A stretch of DNA of 36,534 nt from a virus. The DNA is taken from positions 1 through 36,534 of IMG/VR virus record IMGVR_UViG_3300042547_000045; one strand, given 5' to 3'. Below, one piece after another: positions 6,278 through 12,047 of the stretch (positions are counted from its first letter, which is position 1; every line of letters starts with the position of its first letter). The position numbers and the translations under genes are program-made. The notes below the pieces were generated by a model. That model did no database searches and had not been told where the DNA came from. It was given only the letters and a program-made list of their open reading frames with translations.

Positions 6278-6489
6278 GCGAACCCGTGATGTGGACAACG
6301 ATAAAGGGCAAGGAAGGTCTTGTGCCGCTTTACACCGAACCACAACAGCGCAAGCCGCTGACAGATGAGGAGATTAAGCGTTTGGCGCGACAGGCGGCTG
6401 ACCTTCCGTGGAATGTGGTCAACCGAATTCTTGAAAGCAATTTTGTTCGCGCAATTGAACGCGCACACGGGATTGGGGTTGAACAATGA
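6274..6489 (+). CDS. Small hypothetical phage protein
   Basis: 71 residues from the ATG that overlaps the previous stop (ATGA). A GTG 12 nt earlier is possible but less likely. The segment YTEPQQRKPLTDEEIKRLA followed by FVRAIERAHGI is a pattern common at the C-terminus of small hypothetical early proteins of Proteobacteria phages (a helical tail, function unknown). Its stop overlaps the next start by ATGA. Confidence 0.7.
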   Translation: MSEPVMWTTIKGKEGLVPLYTEPQQRKPLTDEEIKRLARQAADLPWNVVNRILESNFVRAIERAHGIGVEQ

Positions 6490-6830
6490 TCGCCCTTCCT
6501 GAATGGATCGACCCCGAGGCTTGGGAAGGCTTCTGCGAGATGCGGAAGGCGATGAAGAAGATTCCCTTCACCGACCGCGCACAAAAGATGGTGCTCAAGT
6601 CTCTGTACGACCTACGCGCTGCCGGACATGACCCGAATGCTTCGCTTGACCAATCAACGCTGATGGGTTGGCGCGATGTGTTCCCGCCACGAGCCAAGGA
6701 AATCCCCGTGGTGAAGTCGCAGGCCGACGAGACAGCCCGATATCTTGCCGAGCAGGAAAGAAATCGTAGAGAGTCTAAAAACAGCCCTGCGCGTATCGCA
6801 GCCATGCAAGCAATTCGACGAATCCAATGA
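6486..6830 (+). CDS. Replisome-organiser/helicase-loader C-terminal-like protein
   Basis: 114 residues. LPEWIDPEAWEGFCEMRK followed by AQKMVLKSLYDLRAAGHD, ASLDQSTLMGWRDVFPP is the pattern usually found at the C-terminal end of phage replication-initiation (DnaT/O-like) proteins, where it binds or loads the replicative helicase. The usual N-terminal winged helix is absent from this polypeptide, but the next gene is a small HTH protein, so the two may split the job. No helicase, primase or polymerase gene exists in the window, so host enzymes are presumably recruited. Coupled at both ends by ATGA overlaps. The role is inferred. Confidence 0.6.
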   Translation: MIALPEWIDPEAWEGFCEMRKAMKKIPFTDRAQKMVLKSLYDLRAAGHDPNASLDQSTLMGWRDVFPPRAKEIPVVKSQADETARYLAEQERNRRESKNSPARIAAMQAIRRIQ

Positions 6831-7195
6831 TCAAAGTCAACGCCATGTCTCAGGCGCAGCTAATCAAGCTGCTGCTTGACGGCACGCACACTTGCACCGA
6901 ACTAGCCGAGGCAACCGGATTGCACTATGTCACCGTGCTCCATTACTGCCGGGAGCTTCACAAGGCCGGTGCTGCACACATCCATATGTGGGAGAAAGAC
7001 AGCCGAGGCAGGGACTTGCTCAAGGTCTACAAGTTGGGACAAGGCAAGGATGCCAAGCGTCGGAAGATGAGTTCGGCAGAGCGTCAACAGAAATACCGAG
7101 ACAAAAAGAAGCACGCTCAGATGGTGAAAGTCACCACCGGGAACGGTGAGTACGAACCCCGCGCCAATGGGCGTGTTGCTTTTGTGGGGAACTGA
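6827..7195 (+). CDS. Winged-helix/HTH DNA-binding protein
   Basis: 122 residues. Near the N-terminus, LIKLLLDGTHTCTELAEATGLHYVTVLHYCRELHKAGAAHI reads as a helix-turn-helix/winged helix (ELAEATG-turn-VTVLHYCREL recognition helix). A basic region follows (KDAKRRKMSSAERQQKYRDKKKH) that could contact DNA. It overlaps the replisome-organiser-like gene by ATGA and could supply DNA binding for replication initiation, or act as a transcription regulator. The fold is fairly clear from the pattern; its target is unknown. Confidence 0.7.
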   Translation: MIKVNAMSQAQLIKLLLDGTHTCTELAEATGLHYVTVLHYCRELHKAGAAHIHMWEKDSRGRDLLKVYKLGQGKDAKRRKMSSAERQQKYRDKKKHAQMVKVTTGNGEYEPRANGRVAFVGN

Positions 7196-7197
7196 CC

Positions 7198-7860
7198 ATG
7201 AACATCAATGTGCTCCCAATTGCATCGTTTGAAGCAGAACCTTGGCTTTTAGAAAAGCATTACGCCAAGCGCATTCCTTCTATCTCCTATGCCTTTGGTG
7301 CCTACATTGGCAATGAGTTGGTAGGCATAGTGACCTATGGGACATCAGCAAGTTCGACACTTCGTTTTGGAGTGTGCGGTAAGAAGTGGGAAGAATGCGT
7401 CATTGAGCTGAACAGACTTGTTTGCGTCAATGAAAAAAACATGGCATCTCAGTTGATAGGCAAGTCATTGCAAATGCTTCCCAAGCCGACCATTGTTGTT
7501 TCGTATGCCGATTCAGGTCAAGGTCATGTTGGATATGTCTATCAAGCAACAAACTTTCACTACACGGGGTTAAGTGCAAAGTTTCGTGATCCGAAGGTTA
7601 GAGGTCTTGAGCATCAACATCATGCAACTTACGCGCATGGCTTGAGCAATGAGCAGTTGATTGAAAAGTATGGTGCTGAGAATGTCTATTTTGTGGAGCG
7701 TTCGCAAAAGCATCGATACATCTACTTTTGTGGAAACAAGAAACAAAAAAAGCAAATGCTTGATGACTTGCAATATGACCTGATGCCTTATCCGAAGGGC
7801 GAGTCACAGACCTATGACGCAGGCGGCAAAGTCAAAACACAAATGTTGCTTTTCGCTTGA
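7198..7860 (+). CDS. mom: Mom-like DNA adenine modification protein (GNAT-related)
   Basis: 220 residues resembling phage Mu Mom, a GNAT-fold enzyme that converts adenine to a carbamoylmethyl derivative and protects phage DNA from restriction. Visible features: an acceptor-type N-terminus (EKHYAKRIPSISYAFGAYI), NELVGIVTYGTSASSTLR, CVIELNRLV, ASQLIGKSLQMLP, and the family's best marker SYADSGQGHVGYVYQATNF (about 102-120), then a C-terminal RSQKHRYIYFCG. The base composition is visibly more AT-rich than its neighbours, suggesting recent acquisition. It starts 3 nt after the HTH gene. In Mu the partner com activates mom translation; no com was recognised, though the Cys-rich gene just after is a zinc-finger-like small protein. 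Confidence 0.78.
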   Translation: MNINVLPIASFEAEPWLLEKHYAKRIPSISYAFGAYIGNELVGIVTYGTSASSTLRFGVCGKKWEECVIELNRLVCVNEKNMASQLIGKSLQMLPKPTIVVSYADSGQGHVGYVYQATNFHYTGLSAKFRDPKVRGLEHQHHATYAHGLSNEQLIEKYGAENVYFVERSQKHRYIYFCGNKKQKKQMLDDLQYDLMPYPKGESQTYDAGGKVKTQMLLFA

Positions 7861-7870
7861 AAGGATTGTG

Positions 7871-8122
7871 ATGATCTCTTGCATGGGCGGGTGGTGCGAC
7901 CGCAGAGAAAAGTGCCTGTACTACCAATACCCTTCTATCAACCATGTCGAGCGACTATGTGAGGACGGCAGCTATGACGCATTTGTATCGAGAGTTTCAC
8001 TTGCGCGACCTGAACGTGTGGAACACCTTTGTGGCCTTCGTGGGGTCGAACGCGAAAGCAATGGCCGACGCGGGGACTCCCCTGCGGCTTATCGTCACCA
8101 CCGCAGAGACAAAGAGGAATAG
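7871..8122 (+). CDS. Small cysteine-rich protein overlapping ninB
   Basis: 83 residues from an ATG preceded by AAGGA at 5 nt. The first ~38 residues (MISCMGGWCDRREKCLYYQ, then VERLCEDG) contain four well-spaced cysteines in a C-x4-C-x5-C...C pattern seen in small phage proteins and likely to bind zinc. The remaining residues lie over ninB in another frame, are Arg-rich and look like non-functional read-through, so the functional protein may be the first half. Position right after mom invites comparison with Mu Com, a small zinc-finger translational activator, but the sequence match is not specific. Confidence 0.6.
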   Translation: MISCMGGWCDRREKCLYYQYPSINHVERLCEDGSYDAFVSRVSLARPERVEHLCGLRGVERESNGRRGDSPAAYRHHRRDKEE

Positions 8123-8384
8123 CGAACAGAACAAAAGGTATTGGGGACTTGTCCTAAAGACCATAGCCGCGACCGCTTGGGTGCAGGGCAAGCAGCACTC
8201 AGCCGATGTGTGGCACGAGTTCTTCGCTAGGAAGTTTGGCGTCTGTGAGGATGTGACCCTGCCCGGTGGTGAGGTCGTCAGTCGCCGTAGAAGTACAACG
8301 GACATGAGCGTGTCTGAGTTCACCACCTACATGAACGAAGTTGAGTCCTACGCCGTGCAGAGCTTGGGGGTAGTCTTTGAATAA
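7974..8384 (+). CDS. ninB: NinB recombination protein
   Basis: 136 residues matching lambda NinB (Orf), a recombination mediator that binds single-stranded DNA and SSB and can substitute for RecFOR in loading. Diagnostic segments: RNSEQNKRYWGLVLKTIA (48-65), W..GKQHSADVWHEFFARKFG, and STTDMSVSEFTTYMNEVESYA near the end. The ATG chosen has AGGA 8 nt upstream; an in-frame ATG ten codons earlier has no ribosome site. It belongs with the nucleases, Erf, YqaJ and SSB of the same operon. Confidence 0.88.
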   Translation: MTHLYREFHLRDLNVWNTFVAFVGSNAKAMADAGTPLRLIVTTAETKRNSEQNKRYWGLVLKTIAATAWVQGKQHSADVWHEFFARKFGVCEDVTLPGGEVVSRRRSTTDMSVSEFTTYMNEVESYAVQSLGVVFE

Positions 8385-8682
8385 GTATCCCTATGTGCGT
8401 AACAAGCGCATCCTTGAGTTCTGCCGCACGGTGCCTTGTCAGTCATGCGGGGTGTCGGACGGCACTGTGGTCGCAGCGCACTCCAACCAAAGCATTCACG
8501 GCAAAGGAATGGGCATCAAGGCTTCAGACCAATTTGTAGCCGCTATGTGCCGCGCCTGCCATTACGAGATCGACCAAGGCAGAGCGTCTTTCGAGGGCAA
8601 GCTGATGATTTGGAATGCAGCGCATGAGCGAACTAAGACTCTTCTCAAACGCGCAGGACTGTGGCCCGATGAGCAACCCTGA
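8377..8682 (+). CDS. HNH-like (NinE/Ref/DUF1364-type) nuclease
   Basis: 101 residues beginning with TTG, with GGGGG six nt before, overlapping the end of ninB. Pattern: PCQSCGVSDGTVVAAHSNQ (CxxC and the His of an HNH fold), GKGMGIKASDQFVAAMC, then CRACHYEIDQG (second CxxCH), and AHERTKTLLKRAGLWP. This matches the family of small zinc-binding phage recombination nucleases that follow ninB in lambdoid phages, related to RecA-dependent nuclease Ref. Likely cuts recombination intermediates; substrate unproven. Confidence 0.75.
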   Translation: MNKYPYVRNKRILEFCRTVPCQSCGVSDGTVVAAHSNQSIHGKGMGIKASDQFVAAMCRACHYEIDQGRASFEGKLMIWNAAHERTKTLLKRAGLWPDEQP

Positions 8683-8989
8683 AGAACTATTCGCCTTGCA
8701 CCTTCGCGCCATGCGGGTCATGCCCCCGGTGCGGGAGTACAAGTTCCATCCCAAGCGCCGGTGGAGGCTCGACTTCGCTTGGCCTGATGACCTGATCGCC
8801 GTCGAGATCGAAGGCGGCGTGTGGACGGGTGGGAGGCATACGACAGGCGTGGGCTTCACCCTTGACTGCGAGAAGTACGCCGAAGCGATCTGCCGGGGTT
8901 GGACGATCCTGCGGGTCACGAGTGGACAGGTCAGCAACGGACAAGCGATTGATTGGCTTACTAGGGTTTTCACCCTTAAAACACGCTAA
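8669..8989 (+). CDS. PD-(D/E)XK nuclease, Vsr/DUF559-like
   Basis: 106 residues. The nuclease core is visible as RRWRLDFAWP (Asp35), AVEIEGGVW (Glu46/Glu48 in place of the E-x-K), GRH, then DCEKYAEAICRGWTILRVT, the ordering of very-short-patch-repair-like and DUF559 nucleases. Phages carry such proteins as Holliday-junction or recombination nucleases. The start is set by an ATG overlapping the previous gene by 14 nt with AGGA 11 nt upstream; a longer in-frame start exists inside the previous gene. It sits between NinE-like and Erf genes, so recombination is the likely setting. Confidence 0.75.
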   Translation: MSNPEELFALHLRAMRVMPPVREYKFHPKRRWRLDFAWPDDLIAVEIEGGVWTGGRHTTGVGFTLDCEKYAEAICRGWTILRVTSGQVSNGQAIDWLTRVFTLKTR

Positions 8990-9022
8990 CATCTGACGAC
9001 AATAGAGCTTTTACGGGACTAA

Positions 9023-9160
9023 ATGATGACGCTCTCACCTAACAAACAAAAGAACCCCCTTGGTTGGCCTTTTGGAGCCTTACCACCCAAGGTGCTGTCG
9101 CGCCTGCTTGCCGAGCAGAAACGCGACAAGATTGCCAAGGCTCCACCCGCACCCTTCTAA
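9023..9160 (+). CDS. 45-residue hypothetical protein
   Basis: Starts at tandem ATGs after an ACGGGA ribosome-like site. The product has a Pro/Gly-rich middle (NPLGWPFGALPPKVLSRLL) and a basic helix (AEQKRDKIAK). It fills an otherwise empty gap before Erf with same-strand spacing. No homologue recognised; retained for good spacing and sensible composition. Confidence 0.5.
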   Translation: MMTLSPNKQKNPLGWPFGALPPKVLSRLLAEQKRDKIAKAPPAPF

Positions 9161-9174
9161 GTGAAAGACAAGAC

Positions 9175-9732
9175 ATGAAACAGATAGCACAAGCCTTCGT
9201 AAAGGCGCAAAAGGCATTCGCCCCTGCGCTCAAGACTTCCTCAAACCCCCACTTTAAAAGCCGATACGCCGACCTTGCCGCCTGCGTTGAGGCAGTCATT
9301 GATGCCTTGAACAACAACGGCATTGCCTTGATTCAGCAGACGCACGAATGCACCGATGGCGTGATTGTGGAAACGTCCCTGCTGCATGAGTCGGGTGAGG
9401 TGATCAGTGGGGGCAAACTCCATGTGCCCGCCGCCAAGCAAGACCCGCAGGGCTATGGCTCGGCCTTGACCTATGCCCGCCGGTACTCGCTCATGGCGAC
9501 CTGTGGCATCGCCCCGGAGGATGACGACGGCAATGCCGCTTCTAAGCGTCCTGACCCCGATTACGCCGCTTTTGAGCGTCAGTGGCTACCCATGCTCCAA
9601 GACGCCGCAATGGGGGGCGTGGCGACCCTAAATAAGCAGTTCGCCGCCATGCCCAACACCGGACAGAAGCGTGCTTTGTGGGCGGCGCACGGGCCTTCCC
9701 TCAAGAACGCAGCAGAGAAGGCGGGGGCGTGA
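9175..9732 (+). CDS. erf: Erf-type single-strand annealing protein
   Basis: 185 residues, ERF superfamily. It coats single strands and anneals complementary ends, allowing RecA-independent recombination and genome circularisation or concatemer formation. Signatures: NPHFKSRYADLAACVEAV near the start and GYGSALTYARRYSLMATCGIAPEDDDGN (93-120), the best-conserved part of the family. After residue ~125 comes a variable tail (YAAFERQWLPML...). The ATG is preceded by AAAGACAAGAC, similar to the leader of the 31-residue membrane peptide. Coupled by TGATG to the exonuclease, its expected partner. Confidence 0.9.
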   Translation: MKQIAQAFVKAQKAFAPALKTSSNPHFKSRYADLAACVEAVIDALNNNGIALIQQTHECTDGVIVETSLLHESGEVISGGKLHVPAAKQDPQGYGSALTYARRYSLMATCGIAPEDDDGNAASKRPDPDYAAFERQWLPMLQDAAMGGVATLNKQFAAMPNTGQKRALWAAHGPSLKNAAEKAGA

Positions 9733-10334
9733 TGGAACAGAAATCACCTGAATGGTTTGCCGCCCGTCTAGGCAAGGCCACGGCATCTCGAATTGCCGAT
9801 GTGATGGCAAAGACAAAGACGGGATATGGAGCATCGCGGGAAAACTACCTGATGGAGCTTGCGCTAGAGCGCATCACCAATGCTCAAGCGCCGTCGTTTA
9901 TGAACGCCGCGATGCAGTGGGGCGTTGATCAGGAACCCGCAGCCCGGTCAGCCTATGAGTCCACAACAGGGAACTTTGTTACCGAGGTGGGGATGATTGA
10001 GCATCCGACGATCCCTATGTCCGGCGCATCGCCTGACGGGTTTGTCGGGGAAGATGGGCTGATTGAGATCAAGTGCCCTGAGTCCAAGCAGCACCTGAAG
10101 AACCTGTCCACGCGCAAGCCTGATACGAAGTATGTGTATCAGATGCAGTGGCAGATGGCGTGTACGGGTCGGAAGTTCTGCGACTTCGTGAGCTATGACC
10201 CCCGTTTCCCTGACCACCTTCAACTGATGATTGTCAGGGTTGACCGCGATGACGCACTGATCGCGGACATTGAGAAGGAAGTGCGTTTGTTTCTAGATGA
10301 AGTGACCAAGATGGTCGAAAGGATTTCCCAATGA
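9732..10334 (+). CDS. YqaJ/lambda-Exo-like recombination exonuclease
   Basis: 200 residues. Digests one strand of double-stranded ends to give 3' tails for Erf. Order of motifs: SPEWFAARLGKATASR, acidic Glu68 in WGVDQEPAAR, SGASPDGFVG with Asp102, IEIKCPES with Glu112-x-Lys114 (the PD-(D/E)XK catalytic core), then YVYQMQWQMACTGRKFCDFVSYDPR with the conserved glutamines. Length and arrangement are normal. TGATG overlap with erf and ATGA overlap with ssb give a textbook SSAP-exonuclease-SSB cassette. Confidence 0.92.
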   Translation: MEQKSPEWFAARLGKATASRIADVMAKTKTGYGASRENYLMELALERITNAQAPSFMNAAMQWGVDQEPAARSAYESTTGNFVTEVGMIEHPTIPMSGASPDGFVGEDGLIEIKCPESKQHLKNLSTRKPDTKYVYQMQWQMACTGRKFCDFVSYDPRFPDHLQLMIVRVDRDDALIADIEKEVRLFLDEVTKMVERISQ

Positions 10335-10732
10335 TGAAGCTAATTGGAGTCGGTCGCATCGGTAAGGATGTCGAACTGCGCCGCACCGCAGGCGGTGAGC
10401 CTGTTGCCAACATCTCCCTTGCGTGGAATTACGGCATGAAGGATCAAACCGGCAAGATGCCCTCACAGTGGGTAGACGCCACGCTATTCGGCAAACGCGC
10501 CGAGTCGCTTGCGCCCTACCTCAAGAAAGGCGTGACGCTGTTTGTTGACCTGAAGGATGTCCATGTGAAGACCTTTAAGGGCAACGACGGCAATCAAAAG
10601 AGCAGCTTGACCGGCATCGTGGACAGCGTTGCCTTTGCCGGGGACAGACTTAAAGAGTCCCCACCTTCCGCGTCGGGTCGCCGCCATGACCCCGACAACA
10701 ACCCTGAAACCTTTGACGAGGTGCCTTTCTGA
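10331..10732 (+). CDS. ssb: Single-stranded DNA-binding protein
   Basis: 133 residues, one OB fold: MKLIGVGRIGKDVELR, GEPVANISLAWN, QWVDATLFGKRAESLAPYLKKG, VDLKDVHVKTFKGNDG, followed by a short disordered linker and an acidic-aromatic tip DEVPF that in SSB proteins recruits partner enzymes. Protects single strands during replication and recombination and probably contacts NinB and the exonuclease. Start at tandem ATGs overlapping the exonuclease stop; the second is equally possible. Confidence 0.92.
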   Translation: MMKLIGVGRIGKDVELRRTAGGEPVANISLAWNYGMKDQTGKMPSQWVDATLFGKRAESLAPYLKKGVTLFVDLKDVHVKTFKGNDGNQKSSLTGIVDSVAFAGDRLKESPPSASGRRHDPDNNPETFDEVPF

Positions 10733-10932
10733 TGAAAACTCTATTCATTCTCCTCATCGCCGCCGCCAACCTCTCGCCGGTGGTGGCCTTCGCCCGTGCG
10801 GGCACGCTGATTTCTTGTGAGGGCATCAGCACCGCGCAAGGTTATCGGTATGTGGGGACGTACTGCGTGGACTACCAATGCAAGTACACCACCACCCGAG
10901 TGTTCACTTCTTACTGCCCGTTCAGTCTCTGA
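10732..10932 (+). CDS. Small exported cysteine-containing protein
   Basis: 66 residues with a clear signal peptide: MKTLFILLIAAANLSPVVAFARA, cleavage likely after the Ala-rich stretch. The mature part of about 43 residues has four cysteines (ISCEG, TYCVDYQCKY, SYCPF) that could form two disulfides in the periplasm. TGATG overlap with ssb. No homologue recognised; a role in superinfection exclusion or the host envelope is possible but unproven. Confidence 0.6.
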   Translation: MKTLFILLIAAANLSPVVAFARAGTLISCEGISTAQGYRYVGTYCVDYQCKYTTTRVFTSYCPFSL

Positions 10933-10934
10933 CC

Positions 10935-11087
10935 ATGAAATCATCACACTACAAGACACCCCGCACGATGGCCGAATGCGAGTTCGTGGTCGGCTATCCA
11001 ATCATTGAGCAAGACAAGCCTAGCGAGTGGCGCATGGCCGCCGTTTGCATCGGCGTCATCTTGGCGATCCTTTGGATATTTAGATGA
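10935..11087 (+). CDS. 50-residue membrane-anchored hypothetical protein
   Basis: MKSSHYKTPRTMAECEFVVGYP, then near the C-terminus the hydrophobic segment MAAVCIGVILAILWIF: a C-terminal tail anchor. The ATG is 2 nt after the previous stop, and the end overlaps the next start (ATGA). Position and coupling support it; function unknown. Confidence 0.55.
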   Translation: MKSSHYKTPRTMAECEFVVGYPIIEQDKPSEWRMAAVCIGVILAILWIFR

Positions 11088-11512
11088 GGCCACTCTACGA
11101 AACTCAGAAGCATCTGAGCGTAGAGCAACAGATAGCGGATCGGTTCGCTGAAAAGGCGCAATGCCAAATGATGAAGCTGCCGATTCGCTATCACCTCGAC
11201 TACGCGATGACGCGAGGAGAAAAAGCCTTCGCGTTTGCCGAAATCAAGACCACTAAGTACGACCTTGAGACACATGACCGCTATGGGGGTTTCAAGATCA
11301 GTCTAGCCAAGTGGTCAGCAGCAGAGCAGATGTGCCGAATCGCTAGGTTGCCCTTCTATCTCGTGGTTGGCTTTCCTGATTGCATTGGCTATACAAGAAC
11401 AACAGACTTTTCCCATGACGGGATCGTGTGGTGGGGCAGACAAGACCGAGCAGACTCTCAGGACATGGAACCGGCGGTCAAGCTAAACATGACGCGATTC
11501 ATGGGGCTGTGA
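11084..11512 (+). CDS. Putative PD-(D/E)XK-fold early protein
   Basis: 142 residues. LDYAMTRGEKAFAFAEIKTTKYD contains Asp39 and Glu53-x-Lys55, a possible nuclease core, followed by YGGFKISLAKWSAAEQMC and LPFYLVVGF, a strand-helix pattern seen in restriction-endonuclease-like phage proteins. No close named family is recognised. ATGA overlap upstream and TGATG overlap downstream place it in the same coupled string. It may be a DNA-processing or host-DNA-degrading enzyme, tentatively. Confidence 0.55.
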   Translation: MRPLYETQKHLSVEQQIADRFAEKAQCQMMKLPIRYHLDYAMTRGEKAFAFAEIKTTKYDLETHDRYGGFKISLAKWSAAEQMCRIARLPFYLVVGFPDCIGYTRTTDFSHDGIVWWGRQDRADSQDMEPAVKLNMTRFMGL

Positions 11513-11703
11513 TGAACTACAAGAAACGAATAGACGAAACGCACAAGGTCGCAGATGCTTTGCTTAACAGCATTTATGAAGAAGCAAAAGCCCGTTGTCC
11601 TGACGATGACATCTCAAGGCTAAACCGCGAAATCGGTATGCTCCATGCAACCATCCGCAACCTGATGATTGACCTTGAGTTGTCCAAAGATGAAGTGCCC
11701 TGA
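11512..11703 (+). CDS. Small helical hypothetical protein
   Basis: 63 residues, almost entirely predicted helical (THKVADALLNSIYEEAKARC, then ISRLNREIGMLHATIRNLMIDLEL), likely a coiled-coil or helical hairpin. Starts in a TGATG overlap with the previous gene. No family recognised. Confidence 0.6.
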   Translation: MNYKKRIDETHKVADALLNSIYEEAKARCPDDDISRLNREIGMLHATIRNLMIDLELSKDEVP

Positions 11704-11962
11704 GTGTGGTTTGTTTCTTCGCACCCTTGAGACAAGGAAGACAGAGCAGTGGACAAGGCGCAGCCGAATGTGCAAGAACAAACACAAGGTCTTGACCCGT
11801 CAGAAGCCGGGACAGGCCGAGACTATCGTGCGTCTGAGCAATTTCGTGCCGAATGCGAAGCCCGCTACGTCCTTGCCAAACCCCTTGCAGAGCGTCGGGA
11901 GTATCTTCGCGATGTGGAGAAGCACCGAGGCATCGCAGGCCGCAAGTACCTTGAGCGAGTGA
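11690..11962 (+). CDS. Zinc-ribbon protein (NrdR/Ogr-like), overlapped by next gene
   Basis: MKCPECGLFLRTLETRKTEQ and RRSRMCKNKHKVLTRQK give CPxCG...C...H, a zinc-ribbon pattern of small phage regulators similar to the N-terminal domain of NrdR. The functional part is about 40 residues. The rest overlaps the following gene in another frame and looks like read-through. It overlaps the previous gene by 14 nt. Its role is probably nucleic-acid binding; target unknown. Confidence 0.55.
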   Translation: MKCPECGLFLRTLETRKTEQWTRRSRMCKNKHKVLTRQKPGQAETIVRLSNFVPNAKPATSLPNPLQSVGSIFAMWRSTEASQAASTLSE

Positions 11963-12006
11963 TCATGTCCGAGTGGCAAAAGAAAGCCCCCGCTAAGGGG
12001 GGCTAA
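11749..12006 (+). CDS. Small hypothetical protein at end of early operon
   Basis: 85 residues with GTG start, no strong ribosome site. The second half CEARYVLAKPLAERREYLRDVEKHRGIAGRKYLERVI is a helical pattern found in small early proteins of other Proteobacteria phages (the 'CEAR..L......R..YL..V...RG' type). The stop lies inside the hairpin closing the operon. The N-terminal part overlaps the zinc-ribbon gene, so the true start may be later. Function unknown. Confidence 0.6.
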   Translation: MDKAQPNVQEQTQGLDPSEAGTGRDYRASEQFRAECEARYVLAKPLAERREYLRDVEKHRGIAGRKYLERVIMSEWQKKAPAKGG

Positions 12007-12030
12007 CCCGAGAATGCCCTCAAACTCGGG
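11986..12030. terminator. Two GC-rich hairpins at the convergence of early and late operons
   Basis: GCCCCC-GCTAA-GGGGGGC (11986-12003) overlaps the last early stop codon, followed at once by CCCGAG...CTCGGG with a 12-nt loop (12007-12030). Neither strand has a clear T-tract after them, so they are probably leaky or protein-assisted, but the position between converging operons fits bidirectional termination. Confidence 0.55.
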
Positions 12031-12047
12031 AGAGGAGACATTAGCAA

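Noticed and set aside
7814-7870. Extension of the Cys-rich gene upstream into mom
   Set aside because: The ATG at 7871 has a good AAGGA site and begins with the recognisable cysteine pattern; the upstream text is out-of-frame mom.
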